This document shows positions 28,542 to 40,316 of a DNA stretch of 64,000 bases, piece after piece (the stretch's first letter is position 1; each line of letters starts with the position of its first letter). The notes under the pieces were generated by a model, which saw nothing but the letters and a program-made list of their open reading frames with translations, was not told the origin of the DNA and ran no database searches. Origin of the DNA: Hylemonella gracilis. GTDB taxonomy: Bacteria > Pseudomonadota > Gammaproteobacteria > Burkholderiales > Burkholderiaceae_C. Both the position numbers and the translations under genes were made by a program. Location: NCBI RefSeq assembly GCF_004328645.1, contig NZ_CP031395.1, positions 124,001 through 188,000 of the forward strand. The letters are read 5' to 3'.

Positions 28542-29902
28542 TTAATACCTCTGCCCGAGCACGAACAAAGCCAACCGGACCGCGCCGAGAGCGAGTCTGT
28601 CAAGGAAACGCTGACGCCAGGGGCGACGCGCGAAATCGGCGGCCGCGACCACGCTTCCCCCGCTGCGCATGGCCTCCAGCAGGCGGTCGCGCAGATCGTT
28701 GGCGAAGGTCGCATCCTCGACCACCACATTGGCTTCGCGCGCCAACAAGAGGCTCAGCGGATCCAGGTTGGACGAGCCCACGGTGGCCCAGGGTTTCGCG
28801 CCGGGCAGCCGGCTCTCAGCGTCAATCACCGCCACCTTGGCATGCAGAAAACTGGCCGAATATTCGTGAATTTCCACGCCCGCCGCCAACAGCGCCCCAT
28901 AGACCGTGCGCACTGCGTGATACTGCATGAAGTATTCATACCGCCCCTGCAGCAGCAGGCGCACGCGCACCCCACGCCGGACCGCCTCGATCAGCGCTTG
29001 CCGCAACTTGCGACCGGGCAGGAAATAGGCGTTGGCGATGATGATCTCCTCGCGCGCCGCGCCGATCGCCTTGCGGTAGGCACGCTCGATGTGCCTGCGG
29101 TGCAGCAGGTTGTCACGCAGCACCAGGGCCGCACGCGCGGAACCGGTCGCCTCCCCTGGCTGCAGCGCCCCCGATCCGATCAGGCGAGCGGCAGGTTCTC
29201 CCGTCTCCGCATGCCGCGTCAGATGCCGGCTGTTGCGCGCGTCGCGCAGCCAGTCCTGGGGCTGCAGACGACGCCAGATCTGCGTCATCGCCTCATGCGC
29301 CACGGCCACCAAGGGGCCTTGCACACGCACCGCGAAATCGAAGCGCGGGGCTTTCAACGGGCCATGGTTGGGGTCGATCCGATCGTCCAGCACATTGATG
29401 CCACCGCAGAAGGCGATCTCGCCGTCAATCAGGCAGAGCTTACGGTGCAGGCGCCGCCAGCGGCTCGGTCGAAGCAAGGACAACCAGCGCAACCAGGCCC
29501 CGCCGGGCTTGTAGAGACGCCAGCGCACGCCGGCGGTGTTCAGACGCTGCACCCAAGCCGCCGGCAGCTGCGGCGTTCCGACCCCGTCAGCCAACAGCCA
29601 GACGGACACGCCCCGCTCGGCGGCGCGCACCAGGGCCTCCACGATCAGGTGCGCGGCCTCGTCGCTCCAGAATATGTAGGTTTCGAGCCGGATTTCGCGC
29701 CGCGCACCGTCCATGGCCCTCACCATGGCGGGAAACAGCTCGCCCCCCCTTGCAGCAAATGCACCTGATGCCCGGGACGCAGACTCACCGTCCGCGCCGC
29801 GCGCCGCACCATGCGGCGCAAGGCGCGCTGTGTCGCGCGGCGGCGGACGGCCCACTCACGCAGTGGATGCAGGTGGCGCCTGGATGCCATCAATGGCCGC
29901 AT
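28542..29902 (-). pseudogene. clsB: Cardiolipin synthase B-type phospholipase D protein, frameshifted
   Basis: Two PLD motifs are visible: HRKLCLIDGEIAFCGGIN and HAKVAVIDAESRLPGAKPWATVGSSNLDPLS. The start belongs at ATG 29902, which has GAGG 8 nt upstream overlapping the end of the EEP gene. From there the frame reads to HQVHLLQGG and breaks at a run of seven C on the plus strand (29743-29749). The rest (GELFPAMVRAMDGARREIRLETYIF...) is in another frame to 28542. One more base in the run gives a normal protein of about 453 aa. It is either a base-calling error, a recent mutation, or a slippery tract. Confidence 0.85.
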
Positions 29903-29912
29903 GATGACGGCC

Positions 29913-30698
29913 TCATGGGAACAGGCTGAATTCGGCGATCAGCGGCAGATGGTCTGACATGCGCCACCAGGCGCGGCCTCGCGGCACCTGAACCCGCAGG
30001 GGCGTCAGGCCGCGCACATAGACATAGTCCAGTTGCACCAGGGGCAGGCGTGCCGGGAAGGTCGGGTGCGCGGCGGGTTCCCAGGTCCGCAGCCCCATGG
30101 CTTCGAAATGCCGGTGCACGCGCTCGCCCCAGTCGTTGAAATCACCGGCCACGACCAGTGGCGCCTCGGGCGGTATCTCCCGGCGGATGTACTGGTCCAA
30201 CTGCGCGGCCTGCCGCACGCGGCTGGCCCGGATCAGCCCCAGGTGCACAACCAGCACATGCACGCCGTGCCCATGCACAGACACCAGGCCGTGGAGCAAG
30301 CCGCGCTGCTCGAAACGATGGTCCGACATGTCCTCGTGTCCGGCGGCCAGCACAGGCCAGCGCGACAACATGGCGTTGCCGTGCTCGCCATGGCGGGTGT
30401 AGGCATTCGTGCGGTAGATGGCTTCATACCCCTCGGGGGCGAGGTAATCGGCCTGAGGCAGCTCCGGCCAGCGGCTGAAATGCGCAGCCTCGCGGTGGTT
30501 GAGCTTGCGCACCTCCTGCAGGCAGACGATGTCCGCGTCCAGCTGTTCAACGGCCAGGCTCAGGTTATGGATCTCCAGCCGACGGCGCGGCCCCAATCCC
30601 AGCACACCCTTGTGGATGTTGTACGTGGCCACCCGCAGGGTCGTGGTCTGATGGCCGGACGGGGATTCGGCGGAACCTGGGCGTGACGCGGACTGCAT
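29913..30698 (-). CDS. Endonuclease/exonuclease/phosphatase (EEP) family protein
   Basis: A 261-aa protein with EEP motifs: RVATYNIHKGVLG, CLQEVR (catalytic Glu), VVAGDFNDWG and RMSDHLPLIAEF (catalytic Asp-His). It resembles E. coli YbhP, which is encoded beside clsB, and the same pairing occurs here (10-bp gap with the clsB ribosome site over its stop). A phosphodiesterase or phosphatase role is likely; the substrate is unknown. Confidence 0.88.
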   Translation of the reverse strand: MQSASRPGSAESPSGHQTTTLRVATYNIHKGVLGLGPRRRLEIHNLSLAVEQLDADIVCLQEVRKLNHREAAHFSRWPELPQADYLAPEGYEAIYRTNAYTRHGEHGNAMLSRWPVLAAGHEDMSDHRFEQRGLLHGLVSVHGHGVHVLVVHLGLIRASRVRQAAQLDQYIRREIPPEAPLVVAGDFNDWGERVHRHFEAMGLRTWEPAAHPTFPARLPLVQLDYVYVRGLTPLRVQVPRGRAWWRMSDHLPLIAEFSLFP

Positions 30699-30710
30699 GC
30701 CCGCATTTTT

Positions 30711-31217
30711 TCACGACTCAGCCGCAGGGCCCCCAGACAGGTCGGCGAAGCGAGGCAGCAACAGGCAGGCTTCGGCGTTGCTGGGTGACGCGCACACCTC
30801 GGCCGCTTCACGCCACGGCAGCCATTGGTAGGCCCGATGTTCGCGGGGTGCGAGCCTGATCGAGGTCCCCGCGGGCACGCACAGGCTGAACAGATGCTCG
30901 GTGTTGTGCGTCACGCCCGGGGCATACCGCTTGCGCCACCAGGGGTAGATCTCATAGACGTTTTCCAGCTCCCAATCGATCAGCCCCTGAGGCAACTGAC
31001 GGGCATCGATGCCGGTTTCCTCGTGCACTTCGCGCCACGCGGTGGTCGCGTAAGGCTCGTCCACATGGTCTTTGGAACCCGTGACCGATTGCCAGTAATC
31101 GGGCTCGTCGGCGGGCGTGTCAGCGCGCTGGATCAGCAGCACCTCCAGGGCCGGCGTGTGGATGAGCACCAGCACGGACTGCGGGATCTTGTTGCCATGA
31201 TTCTGAAACTGAACCAT
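30711..31217 (-). CDS. nudB: Dihydroneopterin triphosphate diphosphatase
   Basis: A 168-aa Nudix hydrolase of folate synthesis. The Nudix box is GSKDHVDEPYATTAWREVHEETGI, and the flanking DYWQSVTGS and NVYEIYPWWRKRYAPGVTHNTEH are characteristic of NudB. It removes pyrophosphate from the FolE product. ATG 31217 has GGAG 8 nt upstream and is preferred over the GTG at 31223. It starts 41 bp after the cache/CheW gene, so it may depend on that transcript. Confidence 0.93.
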   Translation of the reverse strand: MVQFQNHGNKIPQSVLVLIHTPALEVLLIQRADTPADEPDYWQSVTGSKDHVDEPYATTAWREVHEETGIDARQLPQGLIDWELENVYEIYPWWRKRYAPGVTHNTEHLFSLCVPAGTSIRLAPREHRAYQWLPWREAAEVCASPSNAEACLLLPRFADLSGGPAAES

Positions 31218-31258
31218 CGTCACGCTCCGTTACCGAGGGTGAGCCACCGCGAGGAAAC

Positions 31259-34096
31259 TCAGCCCACCGGCAAATTCAGGCCCGCGGCCCGGTCGCGTGA
31301 AATCTGTCCACCCACGTTGACCAGCCGGTCGTGCTGGTGCTCCTGCAACAACGCATCCAGGTCCTGGGCCTGGGCGGCCTGCTCCAGCACACCCGCCGCA
31401 CACTGCCTGAGCCAGGCCGTGGAGAGCCGGCACAGCATGCTCGACGACGGCGCAGCGCCAGCCGACGCCCCCAGCGACACGGCCACCGGCACGCCAATGA
31501 CGGCGTCGATCAAGGCCGTCTGCGCGCCAAATCCCACGGGCTGGAACTTGCGCCGATCCAGATCGAGCATCGGTCCCAGCGCGTCGACGCGCAGCGCGAG
31601 TTCACGCTCGCCACCATCGTCGAGCGCCACCCGCACGATGATCAGTTGCCGGTCCGGATGGGCCGCGCGCTGCACCTGCGCGGTCCGGGCCGTCGCGGTG
31701 AGCTCGTCCCCACCGTCGCGCGCCCGTCCGTCCTCGGCAGACGCATCGTCCCCCCGGTGCTGACCGGCATCGTTGCGCACGATGCTGCGCAAGTCGAGCA
31801 AGGGACAGACGCGGTTGCCAATCGGCGCCAGACCGAGAAAAGGCAGGCGCGCCGGCCCAGCCCCGCGGGCGGTCGCATCTGGCATGGCGGCCACGACCTG
31901 AGTCGAGTCGATACCCAGCCAATAGCTGCCGAGCATGAAGGTCGCCATCTGCACGCGCTGCGCCATGTCCACCCGCAGATCCTGGTTTTCCGGGGCAGGC
32001 ACGGTGGCAGCCGCCGGTTTGCGCTCGCACAGATGCCGCAGGGCCAGACAGCTCAAGCCATGGTCATAACCGTCCCGCGCGCGAAACTCGCGGTACCCCG
32101 CGCCGCGCGCCACGCCCACGCCATGCAGGTGGCCCGCCAGATTGACCATGCGCCCGCCGGTGCGGCAAGACTCGATCGCCCCTTCGGCCTGCAAGATGGC
32201 CAGAACCTCGTGGCGCCCCTGGGCCCGCACCAGATGATCCCGACTGTCGATGAAAGCCAGCATGTCACGCTCGCCACACCCCTCGGCACAATCGCTCAGT
32301 ATGGACTGGAGTTGTTGCGCGGCATCCCAGACGACGGCAATGCCGCCCAGGCTGGCACCCGTCAGGCCGCCTGAAGCGGCCGTGGGGTCTCGCACCGCCG
32401 CCGCATAGATGAAGGTCGAGCCCTCTTCATAAAAACGACTGGGCGCGTACCCGCTGACCACGTACTCCTGCGCACTGGACAGGCGCAGGCAACGCGCCAC
32501 CCACTCCTCGTCCAGGATCGTGCCGACCAGGGCCTGCTGCGCGGCGTTGGAAACCGCCATCACCTGCCCCTGGCGATCGAACAACACCAGGCTGCTGTAC
32601 ACGGTATAGAGCGCGTTGATGTCCCGCAGCACGGTCGTGGCCTGTTCGCAGCCCACCCGACCCGCGGCCAGGGTTTCGGCGAATTGCGGCGTAAGCGCCC
32701 ACCAACGGCAGTCATTGGCACGCTCATACAGATTGCGATCCAGAATCTGCATGGCCAGATCGGCCCGGCTCTGACCATCGCGCAAGATGGAGCGGGTCAC
32801 CACGCCATAGAGATCCTCCAGTGCGCTGGAAAAAGCCCGCGCGGTCTTGCGCGCGGTGGCACCAATTTCCGACAGCAAGGTCTTTGCGAACAGCAGGTCA
32901 CGCGGCGCGGCCGCCTCGCTGCGACCCTGCGCGCCCTCCTGCATCTGATTGATTTCAAGCAGGCCATTCCAGACCGAGCGCTCCAGCGCCGACTGGATGG
33001 CCACCGAGCGCCGTGGAATCTCACGCAGCTCATCAGACAGGAAATCCGCGTTGCCTGCCAGTTCCTTGATCAAGATGCTGTGCTCCGAGCCCGTCGCTTC
33101 GTCGAAAGCCACGTCCAGCGGCAGCAAGGCCAGACCACGCCAATCCGGCCCCCCATAGCCCTGAAAACTGCGGGCCTCGCGCACAACGGCGAGGTACCGG
33201 CGACTGAAATGCTGCAGCATGAAGGCTCCCGAGGCCTGTCCCGGCGGCAGGTCCCAGCGCACCTGCCAGCCCAGGGGCAACTGGTGCGTGTCGCTGGACG
33301 CCAGCACCCCGCCACGCGCATCCACCAGGGCCAGCACCACATCCCCGCCGTGCTCACGGTCATTGCCCTGAATGGAGGCAAAAAGGGCCGGCATTTCATC
33401 CGACATCTTGAAAGCCAGCACCAACACGCCCACCACCCGACCCTCCACCTCCACCCGATGGGCGTAGGACAGCGAGGGCTGACTTTGTCCAATAAAGCCA
33501 CGGACAGCGTAATCCTCGGTATAGGGCGCGTCGCTGGCCATGACCTGGCGCAGGAACGCCACATCGTCGGCCTGCACGGGTTCGCCCAGGGCCGTACCCT
33601 CCTCGTGCAAAGCGGCAGCCAGGCGGCAATCCGCGTCGAACAGATAGATGTTGCCGTAGACGGTGTACTTGCTGGCGTACTGGCGCAAGCGACTGGCGAT
33701 CAGCTCAGGACGACGCTCCTGGACGGATGCGCTCAGGAAATCGGCCACGCCGACATCGGTCGAAAAGAAGCCGATGTCGGCGGTACGCTCGAAAAGGTTG
33801 CGCACCAGCACGTCGATGCAGATCTGCGCGCGGCTGTTCAAGTCGTCCACGCAGTTGTGCACGGCCTCCGCGGCCAGACCATGCATCAGTTCGACGGACA
33901 GGGAGGAAAAGTCCAGCCGGGCCCGCGCCAGATCACCGCCGGACGAGGCATTCGACGACAACAGAGAGAGGGAGGACAAGAGGGAAAGATGGTCCCAGGC
34001 GTTCTCGACAAGGCGCAGTTCCTGACGCTGGCGTTCGACGCCCGGCATATAACGCAACCATTGCTCCGGCGCGGGCAAGGTATGGGTGATCGGCAT
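31259..34096 (-). CDS. Cytoplasmic duplicated cache-like sensor with C-terminal CheW domain
   Basis: A 945-aa protein. Two related sensor segments repeat the pattern RNLFERTADIGFFSTD...YTVYGNIYLFDADCRL and RNLYERANDCRWWALT...YTVYSSLVLFDRQGQV, suggesting an internal duplication of a cache-like fold. From about residue 715, MATFMLGSYWLGIDSTQVV, LPFLGLAPIGNRVCPLLDL and RQLIIVRVAL form a CheW-like domain with a loop insertion. There is no methyl-accepting hairpin, HAMP or transmembrane helix, so it is not a classical receptor. It probably couples a small-molecule signal to CheA or an analogous kinase complex. ATG 34096 has a GGGGAGGGG ribosome site. No other che gene is present. Confidence 0.82.
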   Translation of the reverse strand: MPITHTLPAPEQWLRYMPGVERQRQELRLVENAWDHLSLLSSLSLLSSNASSGGDLARARLDFSSLSVELMHGLAAEAVHNCVDDLNSRAQICIDVLVRNLFERTADIGFFSTDVGVADFLSASVQERRPELIASRLRQYASKYTVYGNIYLFDADCRLAAALHEEGTALGEPVQADDVAFLRQVMASDAPYTEDYAVRGFIGQSQPSLSYAHRVEVEGRVVGVLVLAFKMSDEMPALFASIQGNDREHGGDVVLALVDARGGVLASSDTHQLPLGWQVRWDLPPGQASGAFMLQHFSRRYLAVVREARSFQGYGGPDWRGLALLPLDVAFDEATGSEHSILIKELAGNADFLSDELREIPRRSVAIQSALERSVWNGLLEINQMQEGAQGRSEAAAPRDLLFAKTLLSEIGATARKTARAFSSALEDLYGVVTRSILRDGQSRADLAMQILDRNLYERANDCRWWALTPQFAETLAAGRVGCEQATTVLRDINALYTVYSSLVLFDRQGQVMAVSNAAQQALVGTILDEEWVARCLRLSSAQEYVVSGYAPSRFYEEGSTFIYAAAVRDPTAASGGLTGASLGGIAVVWDAAQQLQSILSDCAEGCGERDMLAFIDSRDHLVRAQGRHEVLAILQAEGAIESCRTGGRMVNLAGHLHGVGVARGAGYREFRARDGYDHGLSCLALRHLCERKPAAATVPAPENQDLRVDMAQRVQMATFMLGSYWLGIDSTQVVAAMPDATARGAGPARLPFLGLAPIGNRVCPLLDLRSIVRNDAGQHRGDDASAEDGRARDGGDELTATARTAQVQRAAHPDRQLIIVRVALDDGGERELALRVDALGPMLDLDRRKFQPVGFGAQTALIDAVIGVPVAVSLGASAGAAPSSSMLCRLSTAWLRQCAAGVLEQAAQAQDLDALLQEHQHDRLVNVGGQISRDRAAGLNLPVG

Positions 34097-34475
34097 GAAA
34101 CCCCTCCCCGGGTTTTTCAAAATGTAACAAGCATACAAGAGCAGTGTGACATTTCGCTCAAATCCTTGAGTAAGCAAGCAAATCAGTCTGATTGGATTGA
34201 GATAAGACAACATCCGCATAAAGACGCGCGCTTCATTTTCCACCGCCGCTGCGGAAATCTCCATACGCCATAGGGCGTATGCACGAGGCATGCCCGGAAG
34301 GCCTTTTGCGCGGACCCCATGAAAAAAGGCGTCCGAAGACGCCTTTTGCCATCATGTTGTCACCCCAACGCGCCTCGGTAAGCCTGCGCGTGGCACTGTT
34401 CACCGGTGCCGCAAGGCCTGGGAGCCGCGATGCCCCGACCCGCCTGCGGGAAGGCCTGATGGGGCCCCAGCGGGC
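34097..34475. other. Intergenic region between aspS and cache/CheW gene
   Basis: 379 bp without a gene. The part from about 34100 to 34270 is AT-rich and holds the leader and presumed promoter of the cache/CheW gene; I could not pick a convincing -35/-10 pair. The part beyond 34320 holds the aspS terminator and 3' flank. No tRNA, repeat or small ORF stands out. Confidence 0.6.
34324..34347 (-). terminator. Intrinsic terminator downstream of aspS
   Basis: AAAAGGCGTC and GACGCCTTTT form a perfect 10-bp stem with a four-base loop. On the minus strand the stem is followed by a T-run (TTTTTTC overlapping the arm). It lies about 130 bp after the aspS stop and separates aspS from the cache/CheW gene. 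Confidence 0.8.
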
Positions 34476-36269
<1,794 letters not shown>

Positions 36270-36335
36270 GGAAAATTTCTCTTTCTAGCTCGTTCTGATA
36301 AGGAGATGGGATCGGAAAGGCACCACGCGCTGAGC

Positions 36336-36965
36336 TCAGGTCGGATCGGAGGATCCGATTTGCACCTTGGTGCCGGGCGCGATCACGCCCATGGAAATCA
36401 CGTAGGTCAGGGCTTCGTCCACGCTCATCGACAGCACCACGCAATCCGCGCGGGGCAGCATGACGAAATAGCCCCCCGTGGGGTTGGGCGTGGTGGGAAC
36501 GAAAACGCTCAGATAGTCGCCCTGCAAGTGATTCACCAAGTCGCCCCCAGGCATGCCAGTCACGAATCCGATGGTCCACATGCCCGGTCGAGGCCACTGC
36601 ACGAGCACGGCCTGCCGGAAGGCATTGCCCTTCTCGGAAAACAGCGTGTCCGATACCTGTTTGACACCGGAGTAGACGGAGCGAACCACGGGGATGCGCT
36701 GCAGCAAGGCATTGCCCCAGGCAAGCAGTTGGTTGCCAATGAAGTTGGAGGCCATGGCACCGATCGCCAGCACGACCACCACGGCGAAGATCACGCCCAA
36801 TCCGGGAATGTGAAAGCCCAGCAAGGTGTCCGGATGCCAGGCGCTGGGCAGGATGCGCAGGGTCTGATCCAGCGTGCCAACGACCCAGTTCAGCACCCAC
36901 AAGGTGATGATGAGCGGCACCAGCACGAGCAGCCCGGCCAGCAGCCATTTTCGGAACTTCACCAT
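36336..36965 (-). CDS. DUF502 membrane protein
   Basis: A 209-aa protein with two N-terminal transmembrane helices (WLLAGLLVLVPLIITLWVL and GLGVIFAVVVVLAIGAM) and the DUF502 core (RIPVVRSVYSGVKQVSDTLF, VFVPTTPNPTGGYFVMLP). The function is unknown. I chose ATG 36965 because AGGAG lies about 10 nt upstream; in-frame ATGs at 37007 and 37004 would add 14 residues but have weaker ribosome sites. It lies between fmdB and aspS. Confidence 0.88.
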   Translation of the reverse strand: MVKFRKWLLAGLLVLVPLIITLWVLNWVVGTLDQTLRILPSAWHPDTLLGFHIPGLGVIFAVVVVLAIGAMASNFIGNQLLAWGNALLQRIPVVRSVYSGVKQVSDTLFSEKGNAFRQAVLVQWPRPGMWTIGFVTGMPGGDLVNHLQGDYLSVFVPTTPNPTGGYFVMLPRADCVVLSMSVDEALTYVISMGVIAPGTKVQIGSSDPT

Positions 36966-37031
36966 CACGGAAGAACTCCTGCCATCTTCAATGTCCTTTG
37001 CCATCATGCACGCCGGTCCGAGCCACCCGGC

Positions 37032-37391
37032 TCAAGCGCAGCCGCATCCCGAGCCACAGCTGTGACCCGATGCCGACGCAGCCGTTGTCGTGCCCCCACC
37101 CCCACCATCGGAAGGGCCGGAACCGGAACCACCACCTCCACCCGAATCGCCGGGAGAGCCACCGCCGCCGGAGGAGCCTCCGGACGAATCGGAGCCCCCG
37201 CCACCCGAACCTCCTCGGAAATCCGTGACGTACCAGCCGCTGCCCTTGAGCTGAAAACCAGCCGCCGTGACCTGCTTGCTGAATGTTGCCTTGCCGCAAT
37301 TCGGGCAGACCGTCAGCGGTTCATCGGAAATCTTTCGCAAAACGTCCTTGGCAAGGCCGCAGGCGCTGCACTTGTAGGCGTAGATAGGCAT
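37032..37391 (-). CDS. FmdB-family zinc-ribbon protein
   Basis: A 119-aa small regulatory-type protein. MPIYAYKCSACG...CPNCG is the zinc ribbon; the rest is a long Gly/Ser-rich linker ending in a Cys-rich tail (HSCGSGCGC). The family was first linked to expression of formamidase/amidase genes, but its role next to aspS is not established. It is the first gene of the fmdB-DUF502-aspS cluster. Confidence 0.9.
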   Translation of the reverse strand: MPIYAYKCSACGLAKDVLRKISDEPLTVCPNCGKATFSKQVTAAGFQLKGSGWYVTDFRGGSGGGGSDSSGGSSGGGGSPGDSGGGGGSGSGPSDGGGGGTTTAASASGHSCGSGCGCA

Positions 37392-37451
37392 GGCGCGATG
37401 TAACTCTGGAACGATGTCGATGAAAAATGATCTGCCGAGATGATCAGGCGA

Positions 37452-38591
37452 TCAGCGGTCCACCTTGAAGTTGGTGAACGTACGCGTGATCAGACGCATG
37501 GTGGTGGCGTCCGGCGTGTCCGGCGCGATCATGGAAGCCAGCCCTGCCGCGTCCGGGAACACGGCCGGGTCCTTGGCCAGCAGCGGATTGACGAACTTCA
37601 TGCTCGCCTTGTTCGGGTTGGCATAGAACACAGCGTTGGTCAGCGAGGCATGCACTTCGGGACGCAGGATGTAGTTGATGAACTTGTGCGCATTCTCAGG
37701 ATGCTTGGCATCCTTCGGGATGGCCAGCGTGTCGAAGAACAGCAGGCCGCCCATCTTGGGCAGCATCACCTGCAGATTCTGGGGCTTGCCGGCCTCGTTC
37801 GACTTGTCTTTGGCGATCATGATGTCGCCGGACCACCCAACCACGGCGCAGAGCTGACCGCTGGCCATCTGGTCAATGTAGTCAGATCCCGAACCGGCGA
37901 AGCGACCCACGTAAGGGCGGACGGCCTTGAGCATCTTGCCGGCCTCGGCATAGTCCGCCGCGCTCTTGCTGCGCGGATCCTTGCCGATGTACTTGAGCGC
38001 GATCGGCAGGATCTCGGACGCGGTGTCGAGAAAGGAGATGCCGCATTTCTGCAGCTTGGAAGCGTACTCGGGCTTGAACACCAAGTCCCAGGTGTTCGCC
38101 GGCAGGGGGGTGCCGCCGAGGGCTTTCTTGACCTGGTCGACGTTGATGCCCACCGTGGTGTAGCCCCAGAGCCAGTCCACCAGGTGCTCATTGCCTGGAT
38201 CCACCTTGGCCAGCTGGGCCTGGATGGCGGGATCGAGGTTCTTCAGATTGGGGAGCCTGGACTTGTCCAGCTTCATCAGCAGGCCGCCCTGGATCTGCAG
38301 CTTCGCAAAGTGCGAGCCGGGCACCACGATGTCGTAGCCGGACATGCCCGCCATCAGCTTGGCGTGCAAGGCCTCATTGCTGTCGAAGTTGTCGTAATTG
38401 ACCTTGATGCCGGTTTCCTTCTGGAAATTGGCAATGGTGTCCTCAGCGATGTAATCGGCCCAGTTGTAAATATTGAGCACCGGTTCCTCGGCGGCCTCCA
38501 CACGGGAGACCAGGCCCGTGAAACCGGTGACTGCCAACGCCATGGCCGCGACAAAAACGCGGAACCGAGGGGTCAAAGTCTTCATGTTCAT
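37452..38591 (-). CDS. Polyamine ABC transporter periplasmic-binding protein (PotF/PotD type)
   Basis: A 379-aa protein with a signal peptide (VFVAAMALAVTGFTGLVSRVEA, cleavage near AEEP). LNIYNWADYIAEDTIANFQKETGIKV is the hallmark N-terminus of PotF/PotD; SGYDIVVPGSHFAKLQIQ and WGYTTVGIN are conserved binding-pocket segments. It should bind putrescine or spermidine. No PotG, PotH or PotI partner is adjacent, so it is an orphan receptor. ATG 38591 has AAGGA at a good distance. Confidence 0.92.
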   Translation of the reverse strand: MNMKTLTPRFRVFVAAMALAVTGFTGLVSRVEAAEEPVLNIYNWADYIAEDTIANFQKETGIKVNYDNFDSNEALHAKLMAGMSGYDIVVPGSHFAKLQIQGGLLMKLDKSRLPNLKNLDPAIQAQLAKVDPGNEHLVDWLWGYTTVGINVDQVKKALGGTPLPANTWDLVFKPEYASKLQKCGISFLDTASEILPIALKYIGKDPRSKSAADYAEAGKMLKAVRPYVGRFAGSGSDYIDQMASGQLCAVVGWSGDIMIAKDKSNEAGKPQNLQVMLPKMGGLLFFDTLAIPKDAKHPENAHKFINYILRPEVHASLTNAVFYANPNKASMKFVNPLLAKDPAVFPDAAGLASMIAPDTPDATTMRLITRTFTNFKVDR

Positions 38592-38684
38592 CAATCCTTT
38601 CGAGCAACGAGCAGGCGGTGAAAATACGGATGCTGAAAGCGCCGAGCGGTTTCAGGTGAAACCCCGGGATTATCCGGTGAAATC

Positions 38685-40316
38685 CTAGCGGCCCTGGAAA
38701 AAACCGGCGAACGCACCGGCCATCGCCGGCCAGTTCCAGAGGGCTTGCATCAGCAGCACTCCTGTTGCAAAACCGATGCCTGCCGCCACCAGGATCTGCA
38801 GCAGCCGGCGGGTGGCTCGTTGCTCCGCGAGCAAAGCCTCCAGTGTCCGCCGGCCGCCACCCGTCGCCCCCAGGCCCGAGTGGTCGCGCAGGAAGTCGTG
38901 CAGCAAGCGCGGCAATTCAGGCAGTAGCTTGGCGTAGCGCGGCGCCTGATTCTTGAGTTCAGCCCAGAGGCGCTTGGGCCCGATCTGGTCGGCCATCCAC
39001 TTTTCCAGGAAAGGCTTGGCCGTGCTCCAGAGGTCCAGATCCGGATCGAGGTCGCGCCCCAGGCCCTCGATGTTGAGCAGCGTCTTCTGCAGCAGCACCA
39101 GTTGCGGCTGGATTTCGACGTTGAAACGGCGCGAGGTCTGGAACAGGCGCATCAACACCATGCCGAGCGAGATTTCCTTCAGCGGCCGGTCGAAATAGGG
39201 CTCGCAGACGGAGCGCACCGCCGCCTCCAACTCGTTGACCCGGGTCTCGGGTGGTACCCAGCCGCTCTCGATGTGCAACTCGGCCACGCGCTTGTAATCG
39301 CGGCGGAAAAAGGCCGTGAAGTTCTGCGCCAGGTATTCCTTGTCGAATTCCGTCAGCGTGCCCACGATGCCGAAATCGAGCGAGATGTAACGGCCGAAAG
39401 TGGCCGGATCCGTGCTGACGAAGATGTTGCCGGGATGCATGTCCGCATGAAAGAAGCCGTCGCGGAACACCTGCGTGAAGAAAATCGTTACACCGTCGCG
39501 CGCCAGCTTCTTCAGATCCACGCCTGCCTCGCGCAGGCGTTGCGTCTGGCTGATCGGGATGCCCTGCATGCGTTCCATCACGATCACGTCGGCGTGGCAG
39601 TAGTCCCAGAACATCTCCGGGATCAGCACCAGGTTCAGCCCGGCCATGTTGCGTCGCAGCTGGGCGGCACTGGCGGCCTCGCGCACGAGGTCCAGTTCAT
39701 CGTGCAGGTAACTGTCGAATTCCGCCACCACCTCGCGAGGTTTCAGGCGTCGGCCGTCGGCCGACAGCCCCTCTATCCAGGCCGCCATCCATCGCATCAG
39801 CGCCAGATCTTTCTCGATGACGGACAGCATGTTGGGGCGCAGCACCTTGACGGCCACCTCGCGTCCGACGTGCTGGCCGTCCTTGCCGCGCAGGCGGGCG
39901 AAGTGCACCTGGGCAATCGAGGCGCTGGCCACCGGCTCGCGCTGGAACTCACTGAAAATGCTGTCCAGTGGCTGGCGAAAAGACCGTTCGATGGTGGCGA
40001 CCGCCACCTCGGGGCTGAACGGCGGTACGCGGTCCTGCAGCTTGGCCAGTTCCTCGGCGATGTCTGGCGGCAGCAGGTCGCGCCGGGTGGACAGCACCTG
40101 GCCGAACTTCACGAAGATGGGGCCCAGACGCTCCAGGGCCTCGCGCAGACGCACACCGCGCGGTTTGTTCAAGGGTCGGCCAAAGGCCACGATGCGCGCG
40201 GCCACACGCAGCCAGGGTTTGCGGAAACTGGACAGCACCAGTTCGTCCAGACCGTAACGCAGCACGATCCAGACAATGTAAGCACCGCGCAGAAACCGAC
40301 TGGCCAGCCCGATCAT
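38685..40316 (-). CDS. ubiB: UbiB, ABC1-family ubiquinone synthesis kinase-like protein
   Basis: A 543-aa protein. The ABC1 signature KxGQ is in [56 protein letters not shown] and [11 protein letters not shown] are kinase-like motifs. C-terminal hydrophobic helices anchor it in the membrane. It supports ubiquinone synthesis as an atypical ATPase or lipid extractor. The ATG is fixed by the family start [11 protein letters not shown] and by a 4-bp ATGA overlap with ubiJ. Confidence 0.95.
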   Translation of the reverse strand: MIGLASRFLRGAYIVWIVLRYGLDELVLSSFRKPWLRVAARIVAFGRPLNKPRGVRLREALERLGPIFVKFGQVLSTRRDLLPPDIAEELAKLQDRVPPFSPEVAVATIERSFRQPLDSIFSEFQREPVASASIAQVHFARLRGKDGQHVGREVAVKVLRPNMLSVIEKDLALMRWMAAWIEGLSADGRRLKPREVVAEFDSYLHDELDLVREAASAAQLRRNMAGLNLVLIPEMFWDYCHADVIVMERMQGIPISQTQRLREAGVDLKKLARDGVTIFFTQVFRDGFFHADMHPGNIFVSTDPATFGRYISLDFGIVGTLTEFDKEYLAQNFTAFFRRDYKRVAELHIESGWVPPETRVNELEAAVRSVCEPYFDRPLKEISLGMVLMRLFQTSRRFNVEIQPQLVLLQKTLLNIEGLGRDLDPDLDLWSTAKPFLEKWMADQIGPKRLWAELKNQAPRYAKLLPELPRLLHDFLRDHSGLGATGGGRRTLEALLAEQRATRRLLQILVAAGIGFATGVLLMQALWNWPAMAGAFAGFFQGR

